A stretch of 64,000 nt of DNA from Roseinatronobacter domitianus (GTDB taxonomy: Bacteria > Pseudomonadota > Alphaproteobacteria > Rhodobacterales > Rhodobacteraceae). Under the pieces are notes generated by a model, which saw nothing but the letters and a program-made list of their open reading frames with translations, did not search any database and was not told where the DNA came from. Of the stretch, positions 16,030 through 25,290 are shown piece after piece (within the stretch, counting starts at the first letter, position 1; each line of letters begins with the position of its first letter). The stretch is from the NCBI RefSeq assembly GCF_023336755.1, contig NZ_JALZWP010000002.1, positions 62,001 through 126,000 of the forward strand. Direction: 5' to 3'. Position numbers and translations under genes: made by a program.

Positions 16030-18332
16030 AGGATTCCGACCGCATTACCGGCGCGGCGCATGACAGCGTGATCCACGATTCCGCGGTCAAGCATGTGACA
16101 GGGCGCGCTGAATATACCGATGACATCACCGAACCCATGGGCTGCCTGCATGCCTATATCGGCACCGCGACTGTAGCAAAGGGGCGCGTGACCGCGCTGG
16201 ACCTGTCTGCCGTGCGCGCCGCGCCGGGCGTCATCGCGGTGCTGACCGAAGATGATATTCCGGGCCGCAACGACATCTCACCCACCGGGTTGAATGACGA
16301 GCCGATCTTTTCGCGCGACGTGCAGTTCCACGGCCAGCCGATCTTTGCCGTTGTGGCAGAAACCCGCGATCTGGCGCGGCGGGCCTGCACTTTGGCCAAG
16401 GTCACATATGACCAAACGCCCCACGCAACCGACATCGACGCGGCAGAAGCGGCGGGTTACCCGGACGTGACCGCGCCCCTGACGCTGGCGCGCGGCGATG
16501 CACAAAGCGCGCTGGCCAACGCCCCGCACCGCATTCAGGGCCGAATGCGCGTGGGCGGTCAGGACCATATGTATCTGGAAGGGCAAATCGCGCTGGCCAT
16601 TCCGGGCGAGGATGACGAAATGACCGTCTTCGCCTCGACCCAGCACCCGTCAGAGGCGCAGCACATGGTCGCCCACGCTTTGGGGGTGCCTTTCAATGCC
16701 GTGGTAATGAATGTGCGCCGCATGGGCGGCGGTTTCGGCGGCAAGGAAACCCAGATGAACCTGTTTTGCGCAGTGTCGGCGCTGGCCGCGCGCGCCACAG
16801 GCCGCGCTGTGAAGCTGCGCCCCGACCGCGATCAGGATATGGAGATTACGGGCAAACGCCATGATTTCCGCATCGATTACGATCTGGGGTTTGATGACGC
16901 GGGCCGCATTCTGGCGGTAGATGGCCTTTTCGCCGCGCGCTGCGGCTGGTCGTCCGACCTGTCCGGCCCGGTCACCGACCGCGCGCTGTTTCATGCTGAC
17001 AATGCTTATTACTACCCCGATGTGCGGCTGCGCTCGCGCCCGATCCAGACGAACACGGTCAGCAACACGGCGTTTCGCGGCTTTGGCGGCCCGCAAGGGC
17101 TGATCGCCGCCGAACGCATGATCGAAGAAATCGCCTATGCGCTGGGCCGCGACCCGCTGGACGTGCGGCGCGCGAATTTCTACCGCGAAGGGGCGGATAT
17201 GACGCCCTACCACCAGCAGGTGACGGATAACATCCTGACGCGGCTGGTGGATGAGTTGGAAGCGTCCTCGGATTACCAAGCGCGGCGCAAGGCTGTCTTG
17301 GACTTCAACGCGCAAGGCGGAGTCATTCGCAAGGGCATTGCGCTGACCCCGGTGAAGTTCGGCATCAGCTTTACCGCGACATGGTATAATCAGGCGGGTG
17401 CGCTGGTGCATGTCTATTCGGATGGGTCGGTTCACCTGAACCACGGCGGCACGGAAATGGGCCAAGGCCTGTTCACCAAGGTCGCGCAAGTGGTGGCAGA
17501 GGCGTTTCAGGTGGACCTGTCGCGCATCAAGATTACCAAAACGACCACCGAAAAGGTGCCCAACACATCGGCAACCGCCGCCAGCAGCGGGTCGGACCTG
17601 AACGGCATGGCGGCGCTGAACGCGGCCGAGCAGATCAAGGCGCGGTTGGTCGGTTTTGCCGCCGATAAATGGGGCGTGGCTGAGGATGCCGTGCAATTCC
17701 TGCCCGGTCGTGTGGCGGTGGGTGCGGAAATCGTGCCATGGGACGACTTCATCAAGGCCGCCTATATGGCGCGCGTGCAGCTTTCGGCAGCGGGATTCTA
17801 CAAGACGCCAGACATTCACTGGGACCGCACCAAAGGCCAAGGTCGCCCGTTCTATTACTTCGCCTATGGCGCGGCGTGCTCCGAGGTCAGCGTGGACACT
17901 CTGACGGGAGAGTCCCGCGTCGACCGGGTGGATGTGCTGCATGATGTGGGCCGCTCGCTGAACCCCGCTTTGGACTTGGGCCAAGTCGAAGGGGCGTTCG
18001 TGCAGGGCATGGGATGGCTGACATCAGAGGAACTCGTCTGGGACGATGCGGGCCGCCTACGCACCCACGCGCCCAGCACCTATAAAATCCCGCTCGCCAG
18101 CGACCGCCCGCGCATTTTCAACGTGGAACTGGCGGAATGGTCCGTGAACCCGGAACGCACCATCAAACGCTCGAAAGCAGTGGGAGAGCCGCCCTTCATG
18201 CTGCCCGTGTCGGTGTTCGAAGCGATTGGCATGGCAGTCGCATCGGTGGCCGACTACCGCGAATGTCCAAGGCTGGACGCACCCGCCACCCCTGAAACCG
18301 TGCTTATGGCCGTGGAGCGGCTGCGCGGATGA
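16026..18332 (+). CDS. xdhB: Xanthine dehydrogenase molybdopterin-binding subunit XdhB
   Basis: The large catalytic subunit, where purine is hydroxylated at the molybdenum centre. The 768-residue product has the cofactor-binding motifs RMGGGFGGKE, NTAFRGFGGPQG, GGTEMGQGLF and TSATAASSGSD. KAVGEPPF near the end places the catalytic-base Glu at about residue 721. Length and motif order match the bacterial two-subunit enzyme, not the fused eukaryotic form. It overlaps xdhA upstream and xdhC downstream by 4 bp each, implying translational coupling. Confidence 0.96.
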   Translation: MKDSDRITGAAHDSVIHDSAVKHVTGRAEYTDDITEPMGCLHAYIGTATVAKGRVTALDLSAVRAAPGVIAVLTEDDIPGRNDISPTGLNDEPIFSRDVQFHGQPIFAVVAETRDLARRACTLAKVTYDQTPHATDIDAAEAAGYPDVTAPLTLARGDAQSALANAPHRIQGRMRVGGQDHMYLEGQIALAIPGEDDEMTVFASTQHPSEAQHMVAHALGVPFNAVVMNVRRMGGGFGGKETQMNLFCAVSALAARATGRAVKLRPDRDQDMEITGKRHDFRIDYDLGFDDAGRILAVDGLFAARCGWSSDLSGPVTDRALFHADNAYYYPDVRLRSRPIQTNTVSNTAFRGFGGPQGLIAAERMIEEIAYALGRDPLDVRRANFYREGADMTPYHQQVTDNILTRLVDELEASSDYQARRKAVLDFNAQGGVIRKGIALTPVKFGISFTATWYNQAGALVHVYSDGSVHLNHGGTEMGQGLFTKVAQVVAEAFQVDLSRIKITKTTTEKVPNTSATAASSGSDLNGMAALNAAEQIKARLVGFAADKWGVAEDAVQFLPGRVAVGAEIVPWDDFIKAAYMARVQLSAAGFYKTPDIHWDRTKGQGRPFYYFAYGAACSEVSVDTLTGESRVDRVDVLHDVGRSLNPALDLGQVEGAFVQGMGWLTSEELVWDDAGRLRTHAPSTYKIPLASDRPRIFNVELAEWSVNPERTIKRSKAVGEPPFMLPVSVFEAIGMAVASVADYRECPRLDAPATPETVLMAVERLRG

Positions 18333-19117
18333 GCTTGCGCGACCTGCTGGCCAGCGATGCCCCTTTGGTGCGTCTGCGCCTGAGCGCGGTTGAAGGGTCT
18401 GCCCCGCGCGAGGTTGGGGCGGAAATGCTGGTCACCGCCCACGCGCAGGCGGGCACCATCGGCGGCGGGCAGGTGGAATATCGGGCCATGGCACGGGCGC
18501 GCGAGATGCTGGACATCGGCACCACGCAAGACAGCCTGACCATGGCGCTTGGCCCCGAAATTGGCCAATGCTGCGGCGGGCGGGTGACGGTTGCGCTCTG
18601 CGTGCTGACCCCGGATGCCCGCACGGCCATGCTGGCGCGAGTGGATGGGGCACACGCCCCCGGCGTTATGATCCTTGGTGCGGGGCATGTGGGCCGCGCC
18701 TTGGCGCAGGTTTTGGCCCCCTTGCCCTGCCGCGTGGTGTTGGTGGACAGCCGCGCCGAGGAGTTGGCGCAAGCACGGAGCGGCGAGCATCGCCTGACGC
18801 CGCTCCCAGAGGCAGAGATCGACCAAGCACCCCCCGGCGCCGCTTTCGTGGTCACAACCCATGACCATGGGTTGGATTTTCTGCTGACCCTCGCGGCGCT
18901 GAAGCGCGGCGATGCGGCCTATGTGGGCCTGATCGGGTCCGCCACCAAACGCGCGCGGTTTACCCGGTTTGCGCGGGACCACGACCTGGACGCATCCGCG
19001 CTCACCTGTCCTATCGGCGCGGCGGGCTTGGGCGACAAACGGCCAGAGGTGATTGCGCTCATGACCGCGCAGGAAATATTCGCCGCCTTCGCGCACACCC
19101 CCCAAGGAACCCCATGA
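18329..19117 (+). CDS. xdhC: Xanthine dehydrogenase accessory protein XdhC
   Basis: XdhC binds molybdenum cofactor, promotes its sulfuration and inserts it into XdhB; it is not part of the mature enzyme. The 262-residue sequence has an N-terminal CoxI/XdhC region (TIGGGQVEYRAM). A Rossmann-like C-terminal region follows (ILGAGHVGRALAQVLAPL, VVTTHDHGLDF, YVGLIGSATKRARF). It overlaps both xdhB and guaD by ATGA, so all four genes form one tight operon. Confidence 0.94.
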   Translation: MSLRDLLASDAPLVRLRLSAVEGSAPREVGAEMLVTAHAQAGTIGGGQVEYRAMARAREMLDIGTTQDSLTMALGPEIGQCCGGRVTVALCVLTPDARTAMLARVDGAHAPGVMILGAGHVGRALAQVLAPLPCRVVLVDSRAEELAQARSGEHRLTPLPEAEIDQAPPGAAFVVTTHDHGLDFLLTLAALKRGDAAYVGLIGSATKRARFTRFARDHDLDASALTCPIGAAGLGDKRPEVIALMTAQEIFAAFAHTPQGTP

Positions 19118-20403
19118 CCCAAACCTTGATCCGCGCGCGGCTGCTGTCGTTCCACCGTGAACCGCAAACGCCAGATGACACAGGCGCGTTTACCTATATC
19201 GAGGACGGCGCGCTGCTGGTCGAGGGCGGCATGATCCGCGCCATGGGTGAAGCCCGCGACATTAACTCCCCCGACGCGAAGCTAATCGACCACCGCCCGC
19301 ACTTGCTAATGCCGGGGTTTATCGACACCCATCTGCATTTCCCGCAAACGCAGGTCATTGCCAGTTGGGCGGCGGAATTGCTGGACTGGCTGAACGACTA
19401 CACCTTCCCAGAGGAAACGCGCTACGCCGACCCCGCGCTTTGCGCCACCATGGCAAGCACGTTTCTAGATCGGCTGACCGATCATGGCACGACCACGGCG
19501 GTGGCCTATGCGTCGGTTCATGCGTCCTCTGCCGAGGCGCTGTTTGCCGAAGCGTTCACACGCAACATGCGGCTGATTACCGGCAAGGTCATGATGGACC
19601 GCAACGCGCCCGCAGCCCTGTGCGACACGCCGCAATCCAGCTACGATGACAGCAAGGCGTTGATTGCGCGTTGGCATGGCAAGGGCCGCTTGGGCTATGC
19701 GATCACGCCGCGTTTCGCCATCACCTCTACCCCTGCACAGATGGAAGCCGCGCAAGCCTTGGCGGCAGAGCACGCCGACTGCCACATCCAGACCCATCTA
19801 AGCGAGAACCACGCCGAGATCGCGCTGTCCTGCCAGCTATACCCACAGGCCAAGGACTACACCGACATCTATGCCCGATACGGCCTGCTGCGCACCAACA
19901 GCCTGCTGGGCCATTGTATTCACCTGTCCGACCGCGAGATCGGTGCACTGGCAGAGGCGGGGGCAAAGCCCGTGTTCTGCCCTACCTCCAACCTGTTTCT
20001 TGGGTCCGGCCTGTTCAACGACGCCAAGCTGCGCAACGCGGGGCTGACCAATGCGATTGCGACCGACATCGGAGGCGGCACCAGCTATTCACTGCTGCAA
20101 ACGCTGGCCGAAGGGTATAAGGTCTTGCAACTGCAAGGACAACGTCTGCACCCCTACCGCGCCTTTCACTGGATCACGCGGGGCAATGCCGTGGCCTTGG
20201 GAATGGCAGACCGCATCGGCACGCTGGAACCAGGAACCGAGGCCGATTTCGTGGTGCTGAACGCAAGCGCCACCCCCGCCATGGCGCAACGCATGCACCG
20301 CGCCCGCGAGCTGGCAGATGAATTGTTCACCCTGCAAGTGATGGGCGATGATCGTGCCGTGGTGCAAACCTATGTGGCTGGGCAACAACACAAACCCGCC
20401 TGA
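19114..20403 (+). CDS. guaD: Guanine deaminase
   Basis: Converts guanine to xanthine, feeding xanthine dehydrogenase. The 429-residue amidohydrolase shows metal ligands in PGFIDTHLHFPQTQ, the His of QTHLSENHAEI, LLGHCIHLSDRE, and the Asp of ATDIGGGTSYS. SNLFLGSGLF is typical of the guanine deaminase branch. It begins at an ATGA overlap with xdhC. With xdhABC the operon routes guanine and hypoxanthine to urate. No urate-degrading genes are in this window. Confidence 0.94.
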   Translation: MTQTLIRARLLSFHREPQTPDDTGAFTYIEDGALLVEGGMIRAMGEARDINSPDAKLIDHRPHLLMPGFIDTHLHFPQTQVIASWAAELLDWLNDYTFPEETRYADPALCATMASTFLDRLTDHGTTTAVAYASVHASSAEALFAEAFTRNMRLITGKVMMDRNAPAALCDTPQSSYDDSKALIARWHGKGRLGYAITPRFAITSTPAQMEAAQALAAEHADCHIQTHLSENHAEIALSCQLYPQAKDYTDIYARYGLLRTNSLLGHCIHLSDREIGALAEAGAKPVFCPTSNLFLGSGLFNDAKLRNAGLTNAIATDIGGGTSYSLLQTLAEGYKVLQLQGQRLHPYRAFHWITRGNAVALGMADRIGTLEPGTEADFVVLNASATPAMAQRMHRARELADELFTLQVMGDDRAVVQTYVAGQQHKPA

Positions 20404-20513
20404 CGCAGCTTTGCGCTTTTTCCTTGGTTTACCGCACAGAGTTGCGCAAACTCGGCTTAAGCGCCGCCAGGTGCTGTTTGGTAAAAAGTGCGAAACCACG
20501 AAGGGAGCGAAAC

Positions 20514-20855
20514 ATGGGACGTCGCGATGAATTGATTGAACGCTACGCCGCTGATCTGAAAGACAAATGCGGGGTCACGCCAGATATGGACCTGCTGCGC
20601 AAAGTCACGATCGGCTGCGGGCCGTCCATCTACAACCCCGATGCCAGCACCGTCGCCGGGTCGCAAGATCACGAGTTGGAGACCGTGCGCAAGAATTTCC
20701 TTATCAAGAAACTGGGGCTGGCGGACGGGCCGGAACTGGGCAAGGCGATTGATGCCGTGATCGAGCAATATGGCCGGTCCGAGCGCAACAAGTATCGCGT
20801 TGTGGTCTATTACCTGCTGACCAAGCATTTCGGCAAAGAGGCCGTTTACGGCTGA
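20514..20855 (+). CDS. DUF2853-like small protein
   Basis: A 113-residue soluble, charged, mostly helical protein (MGRRDELIERYAADLKDKCG ... KYRVVVYYLLTKHFGKEAVY). The overall pattern resembles the DUF2853 family, whose function is unknown. The ATG at 20514 follows AAGGGAGCG at a good distance. The frame is open further upstream, but that stretch lacks a ribosome site. It is probably transcribed alone, between guaD and a terminator. Confidence 0.75.
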   Translation: MGRRDELIERYAADLKDKCGVTPDMDLLRKVTIGCGPSIYNPDASTVAGSQDHELETVRKNFLIKKLGLADGPELGKAIDAVIEQYGRSERNKYRVVVYYLLTKHFGKEAVYG

Positions 20856-20990
20856 TCCGGCCAGACTCGCGAAACTTTTAGCTTTTATATGGCTTGTTTC
20901 GCAGCGTGTAATCGGCGACGGTGGTTTATCTGGTCAGGACGACCGGGCTTTCCATCCTCTCGTGACGTGAAGGGCACGCGGGTGAGATAT

Positions 20991-21020
20991 GGGGCCCCGG
21001 TCAGCACCGGGGCTCCTTTT
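20991..21020 (+). terminator. Rho-independent terminator upstream of lon
   Basis: GGGGCCCCGGT (20991-21001) pairs with ACCGGGGCTCC (21006-21016), 11 bp with one G-T pair and a CAGC loop, followed by TTTT. It insulates lon from the upstream unit. Confidence 0.7.
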
Positions 21021-21146
21021 CCGTTCATGGGCTTTGCAATTTCAGCCTGTCCCGCGCCCGGCCCATAGAACGCCCAAGTCATGTCCCGTTTAGACCATTT
21101 TTTCCGTGTCTGTTCTGAATGTATTAAACGCCAACGAAGGGGACTG

Positions 21147-21177
21147 CTTGAATTCGCGCCCCTTACGGCCCACATTT
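21147..21177 (+). promoter_or_regulatory. Probable RpoH (heat-shock) promoter of lon
   Basis: CTTGAA at 21147-21152 and CCCACATTT at 21169-21177, 16 bases apart. This is close to the CTTGAA/CCCCATNT pattern of RpoH promoters. It lies about 45 bp before the GTG start of lon, a classic heat-shock gene. Confidence 0.4.
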
Positions 21178-21222
21178 AGCCATGTTCGGCGTGCTCGCGC
21201 CGACCAGCCAAAGGATATAAAC

Positions 21223-23628
21223 GTGACCGAATTGAGCAGCTATCCCGTCTTGCCCCTGCGTGACATGGTGGTGTTTCCGCATATGGTCGTGCCTCTGTTC
21301 GTAGGCCGCGACAAATCCGTGCGTGCGCTGGAAACTGTGATGAATGATGACAAGCAGATCCTGCTTGCCTCGCAGGTAGACCACACGCAGGAAGACCCGG
21401 AAACCGGCGATATCTACCGCGTGGGCGTGCTGGCCAACGTGCTGCAACTGCTGAAATTGCCGGACGGCACCGTCAAAGTGCTGGTCGAAGGTCAGCACCG
21501 TGTGCGCATTACCGAATTTGTCCGCGAAGAAGGGTATTTTGAAGCCCTTGTCGCCGAAATGCCCGATACCGCTGGCACCGATGATGAAATTCGCGCCCTG
21601 ATGCGTTCGGTGCAAAACGAGTTCGAGCGCTATGCCAAGATCCGGAAGAACATTCCGGATGAAGCGCTGGCAGCCATTGCAGATACGACCGATGCCGCCA
21701 AGCTGGCAGATTTGGCCGCCGGGCACCTGGGCTCAAACGTTGACAAGAAACAGGCGATTCTTGAGATGACCGCGCTGAATGCGCGTCTGGAAGAGATTTA
21801 CGCCGAGATGCAGGGCGAATTGTCTGTCTTGCAGGTCGAACGCAAGATCAAGACCCGCGTCAAGACCCAGATGGAACGCACGCAGCGGGAGTATTACCTG
21901 AATGAGCAGATGAAGGCCATTCAGAAGGAATTGGGTGATGGCGAGGACGGCCAGAACGAACTGGCCGAATTGGAAGCCAAGATCGCAGCGACCAAATTCT
22001 CCAAGGAAGCGCGCGAAAAGGCCGAAGCAGAGCTGAAAAAGCTGAAAAACATGTCGCCCATGTCCGCGGAAGCGACCGTTGTGCGCAACTATCTGGATTG
22101 GATGCTGTCGATCCCATGGGGTGTGAAAAGCCGCGTCAAAAAAGACCTTGGCCGCGCCCAGGAAGTGTTGGATGCCGATCATTACAGCCTGGAAAAGGTC
22201 AAAGAACGGATCGTCGAATATCTGGCGGTGCAATCGCGCTCATCCAAGCTGAAAGGCCCGATCATGTGCCTTGTCGGCCCTCCCGGCGTTGGTAAAACCA
22301 GCTTGGGGCGGTCGGTTGCACGCGCAACGGGGCGTGAATTCATCCGCATCAGTTTGGGCGGCGTGCGTGACGAATCTGAAATCCGGGGCCATCGTCGCAC
22401 CTATATCGGGTCCATGCCGGGCAAGATTATCCAGGCTCTGAAAAAGGCCAAGACGACCAATCCGCTTATCTTGCTGGATGAGATCGACAAGATGGGGCAG
22501 GATTTCCGCGGCGACCCGGCAAGCGCCATGCTGGAGGTGCTGGACCCTGAACAGAACGGCACGTTTGTGGACCACTATCTGGAAGTGGAATACGACCTGT
22601 CGAACGTCATGTTCCTGACCACGGCCAATAGCTACAACATGCCCGGCCCGCTTCTGGACCGGATGGAAGTGATCCCGCTTTCGGGCTACACCGAAGACGA
22701 AAAGCTGGAAATCGCCCGCACGCATCTGCTGCCCAAATCGGTCAAGAACCATGGGCTGAAGCGCGATGAGCTGACGATTTCCGATAACGCGATCACCCAG
22801 ACCATCCGCCTGTATACCCGCGAGGCCGGGGTGCGGAACCTGGAGCGCGAATTGAACAAAATCGCGCGCAAGGCCGTGACCAAGATCGTCAAAAAGGAGA
22901 CCGGCAAGGTCATCGTCGCACGCGACAACCTGGAAGACTTCCTTGGCGTTCCACGCTTCCGCTTCGGCTCTGCCGAGAAAGAGGACCAGATCGGCGTTGT
23001 CACGGGCCTGGCCTGGACACAGGTCGGCGGCGAGTTGTTGCAGATCGAAGCGCTGCGCTTGGCTGGCAAGGGCCGGATGAAAACGACGGGTAAGCTGGGC
23101 GATGTGATGAAGGAATCCATCGACGCGGCCAGTTCTTTCGTGCGCTCCATCGCGCCCGAAATCGGTGTTAAACCGCCGCGTTTCGATGCGTGGGACATCC
23201 ACGTTCACGTTCCCGAAGGCGCCACGCCCAAGGATGGCCCAAGTGCCGGGGTGGGCATGGTCACGTCCATTGTGTCGGTGCTGACCCAGATTCCGGTGCG
23301 CAAGAATGTCGCCATGACGGGCGAGGTCACGCTGCGCGGCAATGTTCTGGCCATTGGCGGCTTGAAAGAAAAGCTGCTGGCGGCCCTGCGTGGCGGCATC
23401 GACACGGTGCTGATCCCACAGGAAAACGCCAAGGACCTGCCGGAAATTCCGGATAACGTGAAAGAGGGGCTGACCATCATCCCCGTCGCACATGTCCGCG
23501 AGGTGCTGAAACATGCCCTGACGGTCGCGCCTGCCCCGGTGGAATGGGACGCAGAGGCGGATGAGGCAGCGCGTCTTGCCCGCATGGCCCCAAAGCCGGA
23601 AGATACTGCGGCACGCCCCGCACACTGA
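21223..23628 (+). CDS. lon: ATP-dependent protease La (Lon)
   Basis: A cytoplasmic ring-shaped AAA+ serine protease that degrades misfolded and regulatory proteins. The 801-residue product has the N-terminal substrate-binding domain (YPVLPLRDMVVFPHMVVPLF) and Walker A GPPGVGKTS with Walker B LILLDEIDK. The C-terminal protease domain carries the catalytic Ser in KDGPSAGVGM and the Lys in LRGNVLAIGGLKEK. An upstream GTG at 21106 would add 39 residues unlike Lon and lies before the heat-shock promoter. The GTG at 21223 follows AAAGGA with 8 bases and gives the usual Lon N-terminus. Confidence 0.97.
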   Translation: MTELSSYPVLPLRDMVVFPHMVVPLFVGRDKSVRALETVMNDDKQILLASQVDHTQEDPETGDIYRVGVLANVLQLLKLPDGTVKVLVEGQHRVRITEFVREEGYFEALVAEMPDTAGTDDEIRALMRSVQNEFERYAKIRKNIPDEALAAIADTTDAAKLADLAAGHLGSNVDKKQAILEMTALNARLEEIYAEMQGELSVLQVERKIKTRVKTQMERTQREYYLNEQMKAIQKELGDGEDGQNELAELEAKIAATKFSKEAREKAEAELKKLKNMSPMSAEATVVRNYLDWMLSIPWGVKSRVKKDLGRAQEVLDADHYSLEKVKERIVEYLAVQSRSSKLKGPIMCLVGPPGVGKTSLGRSVARATGREFIRISLGGVRDESEIRGHRRTYIGSMPGKIIQALKKAKTTNPLILLDEIDKMGQDFRGDPASAMLEVLDPEQNGTFVDHYLEVEYDLSNVMFLTTANSYNMPGPLLDRMEVIPLSGYTEDEKLEIARTHLLPKSVKNHGLKRDELTISDNAITQTIRLYTREAGVRNLERELNKIARKAVTKIVKKETGKVIVARDNLEDFLGVPRFRFGSAEKEDQIGVVTGLAWTQVGGELLQIEALRLAGKGRMKTTGKLGDVMKESIDAASSFVRSIAPEIGVKPPRFDAWDIHVHVPEGATPKDGPSAGVGMVTSIVSVLTQIPVRKNVAMTGEVTLRGNVLAIGGLKEKLLAALRGGIDTVLIPQENAKDLPEIPDNVKEGLTIIPVAHVREVLKHALTVAPAPVEWDAEADEAARLARMAPKPEDTAARPAH

Positions 23629-23727
23629 ATGAATGCGCCCCCCGATGGCAGGTTGCTGTCGGGGGACGCGCGATCCGGCGAAAAGGGCTTGCGCTGCCCA
23701 ATCGGCGGCGCTATCAGGCCGAGCGTG

Positions 23728-23802
23728 GGGCGATTAGCTCAGCGGTAGAGCGCTTCGTTCACATCGAAGATGTCAGCGGTTCAAATCCGTTATCGCCCAC
23801 CA
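23728..23802 (+). tRNA. tRNA-Val (anticodon CAC)
   Basis: A complete cloverleaf. The acceptor stem is GGGCGAT/ATCGCCC, with a D-arm at TAGCTCAGCGGTAGAGC. The anticodon stem CTTCG/CGAAG has loop TTCACAT, anticodon CAC at 23760-23762. The T-arm has TTCAAAT and an encoded CCA end. It decodes GUG. Confidence 0.95.
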
Positions 23803-23857
23803 TTTCCCTCTTTTCGCTGGTTGCATCACGCGCTTGTTCGCGCCCCGTTTGCAACGC

Positions 23858-23886
23858 AAAAGGCCCGGTCTTGCGACCGGGCCTTT
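23858..23886 (-). terminator. Terminator between tRNA-Val and amtB
   Basis: A perfect 12-bp inverted repeat, AAAGGCCCGGTC/GACCGGGCCTTT, with a 4-base loop. On the minus strand it ends in TTTT just after amtB. On the plus strand it can also stop tRNA transcription. Confidence 0.85.
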
Positions 23887-23907
23887 GCCGTTTTCAGGAT
23901 GTGCGGA

Positions 23908-25242
23908 TCAGCGGTTGCTGAATTCCGGATAGGCTTCCATGCCCAGTTCCGAGGTATCCAGACCAGTGATCTGGTCTTCGTCGCTGACGCGGATGCCCAT
24001 GACGGCCTTCAGGATGAACCAGAAGATGCCAGAGACAACGAACATGAAGGCACCGATTGCGACAATCCCGTAGATCTGTGCGCCGATGGATGCGTCGCTG
24101 TTCGACAGGACAACAGCCAGCGTGCCCCAGATACCCGCGAACAGGTGAACAGGGATTGCACCGACAACATCGTCGATCTTCAACTTGTCCAACATCGGAA
24201 CGGTGAAGACCACGATCACACCACCGACAGCACCGATCAGGGTTGCCAGACCAAGGCCCGGAGCAAGCGGTTCGGCGGTAATCGACACAAGGCCAGCCAG
24301 CGCGCCGTTCAGCACCATGGTCAGATCGACCTTCTTGTACAGAACCTGCGTCAGGATCAGCGCGGCGATCGCACCACCGGCAGCAGCCGTGTTGGTGTTG
24401 GCGAAGATGCGGCTAACGTCTGCGATGTCGCTGACAGTGCCCATGGCAAGCTGCGAGCCGCCGTTAAAGCCGAACCAACCCAGCCACAGGATGAACATGC
24501 CAAGCGTTGCCAAGGGCAGGTTAGAACCGGGCATAACCGTGACACGACCGTCTTTGCCGTATTTTCCGGTCCGCGAACCCAGGATCAGGACACCCGCCAG
24601 AGCAGCCCAGCCGCCTGCACCGTGCACAATGGACGAGCCAGCGAAGTCAGAGAAGCCAGCTTCGGACAGGAAGCCACCGCCCCAGCTCCAGCTTGCCTGG
24701 ATCGGGTAGATGATGCCGGTCAGGATGACCACGAACGCAAGGAACGGCCACAGCTTGATACGCTCCGCGACAGCACCCGACACGATCGATGCGGTTGCAG
24801 CACAGAACATCAACTGGAAGATGAAGTCGGACCCGACCGACGCATAGGATACGTCAACCAGATCGTCGTAGCCAACGCCCACGGGTTCCAGTTCGGTCAT
24901 CGAGAAGCCGCCCATCCAGCCTTCGATGATCCAGCCATCGCCTGGATACATCAGGTTAAAGCCAACGACGAAATAGGCAATCGTCGCCAGCGAAAACAAG
25001 GCCACGTTTTTCACCAATTGCATGGTCGCATTCTTCGACCGGACAAGCCCGGCTTCCAGCATGGTAAAGCCTGCGGCCATGAAGAAGACGAGGAAGCCAC
25101 CCATCAAGAACAGCAACGTGTTCATGATGAAGACCATTTCAGAATTCACGCGGTCAGCGCTTAGCGCTTCGTCCTGCGCAAGGCCGAGGCTGGGCAAGAG
25201 CGCCGCCGCGGCCACAATGGGAAGGAGTTTCTTGAGTTGCAT
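23908..25242 (-). CDS. amtB: Ammonium transporter AmtB
   Basis: A trimeric inner-membrane channel for ammonium uptake. The 444-residue product begins with a signal peptide (about 1-22, ending LGLAQ) and has about 11 membrane helices. The family motifs FFMAAGFTMLEAGLVRSKN and SIVHGAGGWAALAG (first pore His) are present. The second pore His is in VHLFAGIWGTLAV. The ribosome site AAAGGAC precedes the ATG. It lies 48 bp downstream of glnK on the same strand, the standard glnK-amtB operon in which GlnK plugs AmtB when nitrogen is plentiful. Confidence 0.96.
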   Translation of the reverse strand: MQLKKLLPIVAAAALLPSLGLAQDEALSADRVNSEMVFIMNTLLFLMGGFLVFFMAAGFTMLEAGLVRSKNATMQLVKNVALFSLATIAYFVVGFNLMYPGDGWIIEGWMGGFSMTELEPVGVGYDDLVDVSYASVGSDFIFQLMFCAATASIVSGAVAERIKLWPFLAFVVILTGIIYPIQASWSWGGGFLSEAGFSDFAGSSIVHGAGGWAALAGVLILGSRTGKYGKDGRVTVMPGSNLPLATLGMFILWLGWFGFNGGSQLAMGTVSDIADVSRIFANTNTAAAGGAIAALILTQVLYKKVDLTMVLNGALAGLVSITAEPLAPGLGLATLIGAVGGVIVVFTVPMLDKLKIDDVVGAIPVHLFAGIWGTLAVVLSNSDASIGAQIYGIVAIGAFMFVVSGIFWFILKAVMGIRVSDEDQITGLDTSELGMEAYPEFSNR

Positions 25243-25290
25243 CAGCTATTGTCCTTTTCGAACTAAGTCCACGAGATCATGTCGACGAGA

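Larger units (their letters stand above)
20856..21222. other. 367-bp intergenic region before lon
   Basis: No convincing gene. It holds a strong hairpin with a T-run (20991-21020) and a heat-shock-like promoter (21147-21177) for lon. The hairpin is 136 bp beyond the DUF2853-like gene's stop. The stretch 20880-20990 could therefore be that gene's 3' UTR or a separate small RNA. I recognise no known RNA family in it. Confidence 0.5.

Noticed and set aside
16650-17984. A 444-codon minus-strand frame within xdhB
   Set aside because: Shadow of XdhB, which carries all molybdenum-binding motifs on the plus strand.
21106-21222. An upstream GTG that would extend Lon by 39 residues
   Set aside because: The extension lies upstream of and across the heat-shock-like promoter, has no Lon homology, and GTG 21223 has a proper ribosome site.
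23638-23665. Inverted repeat CCCCCGA/TCGGGGG just after lon
   Set aside because: The 13-base loop and absence of a T-run make it a poor terminator. Reported only as a possible RNA 3'-end structure.
23770-25164. A 464-codon frame on the plus strand opposite amtB
   Set aside because: Antisense to AmtB, with a composition dominated by His, Gln and Asp, as expected from a shadow frame.
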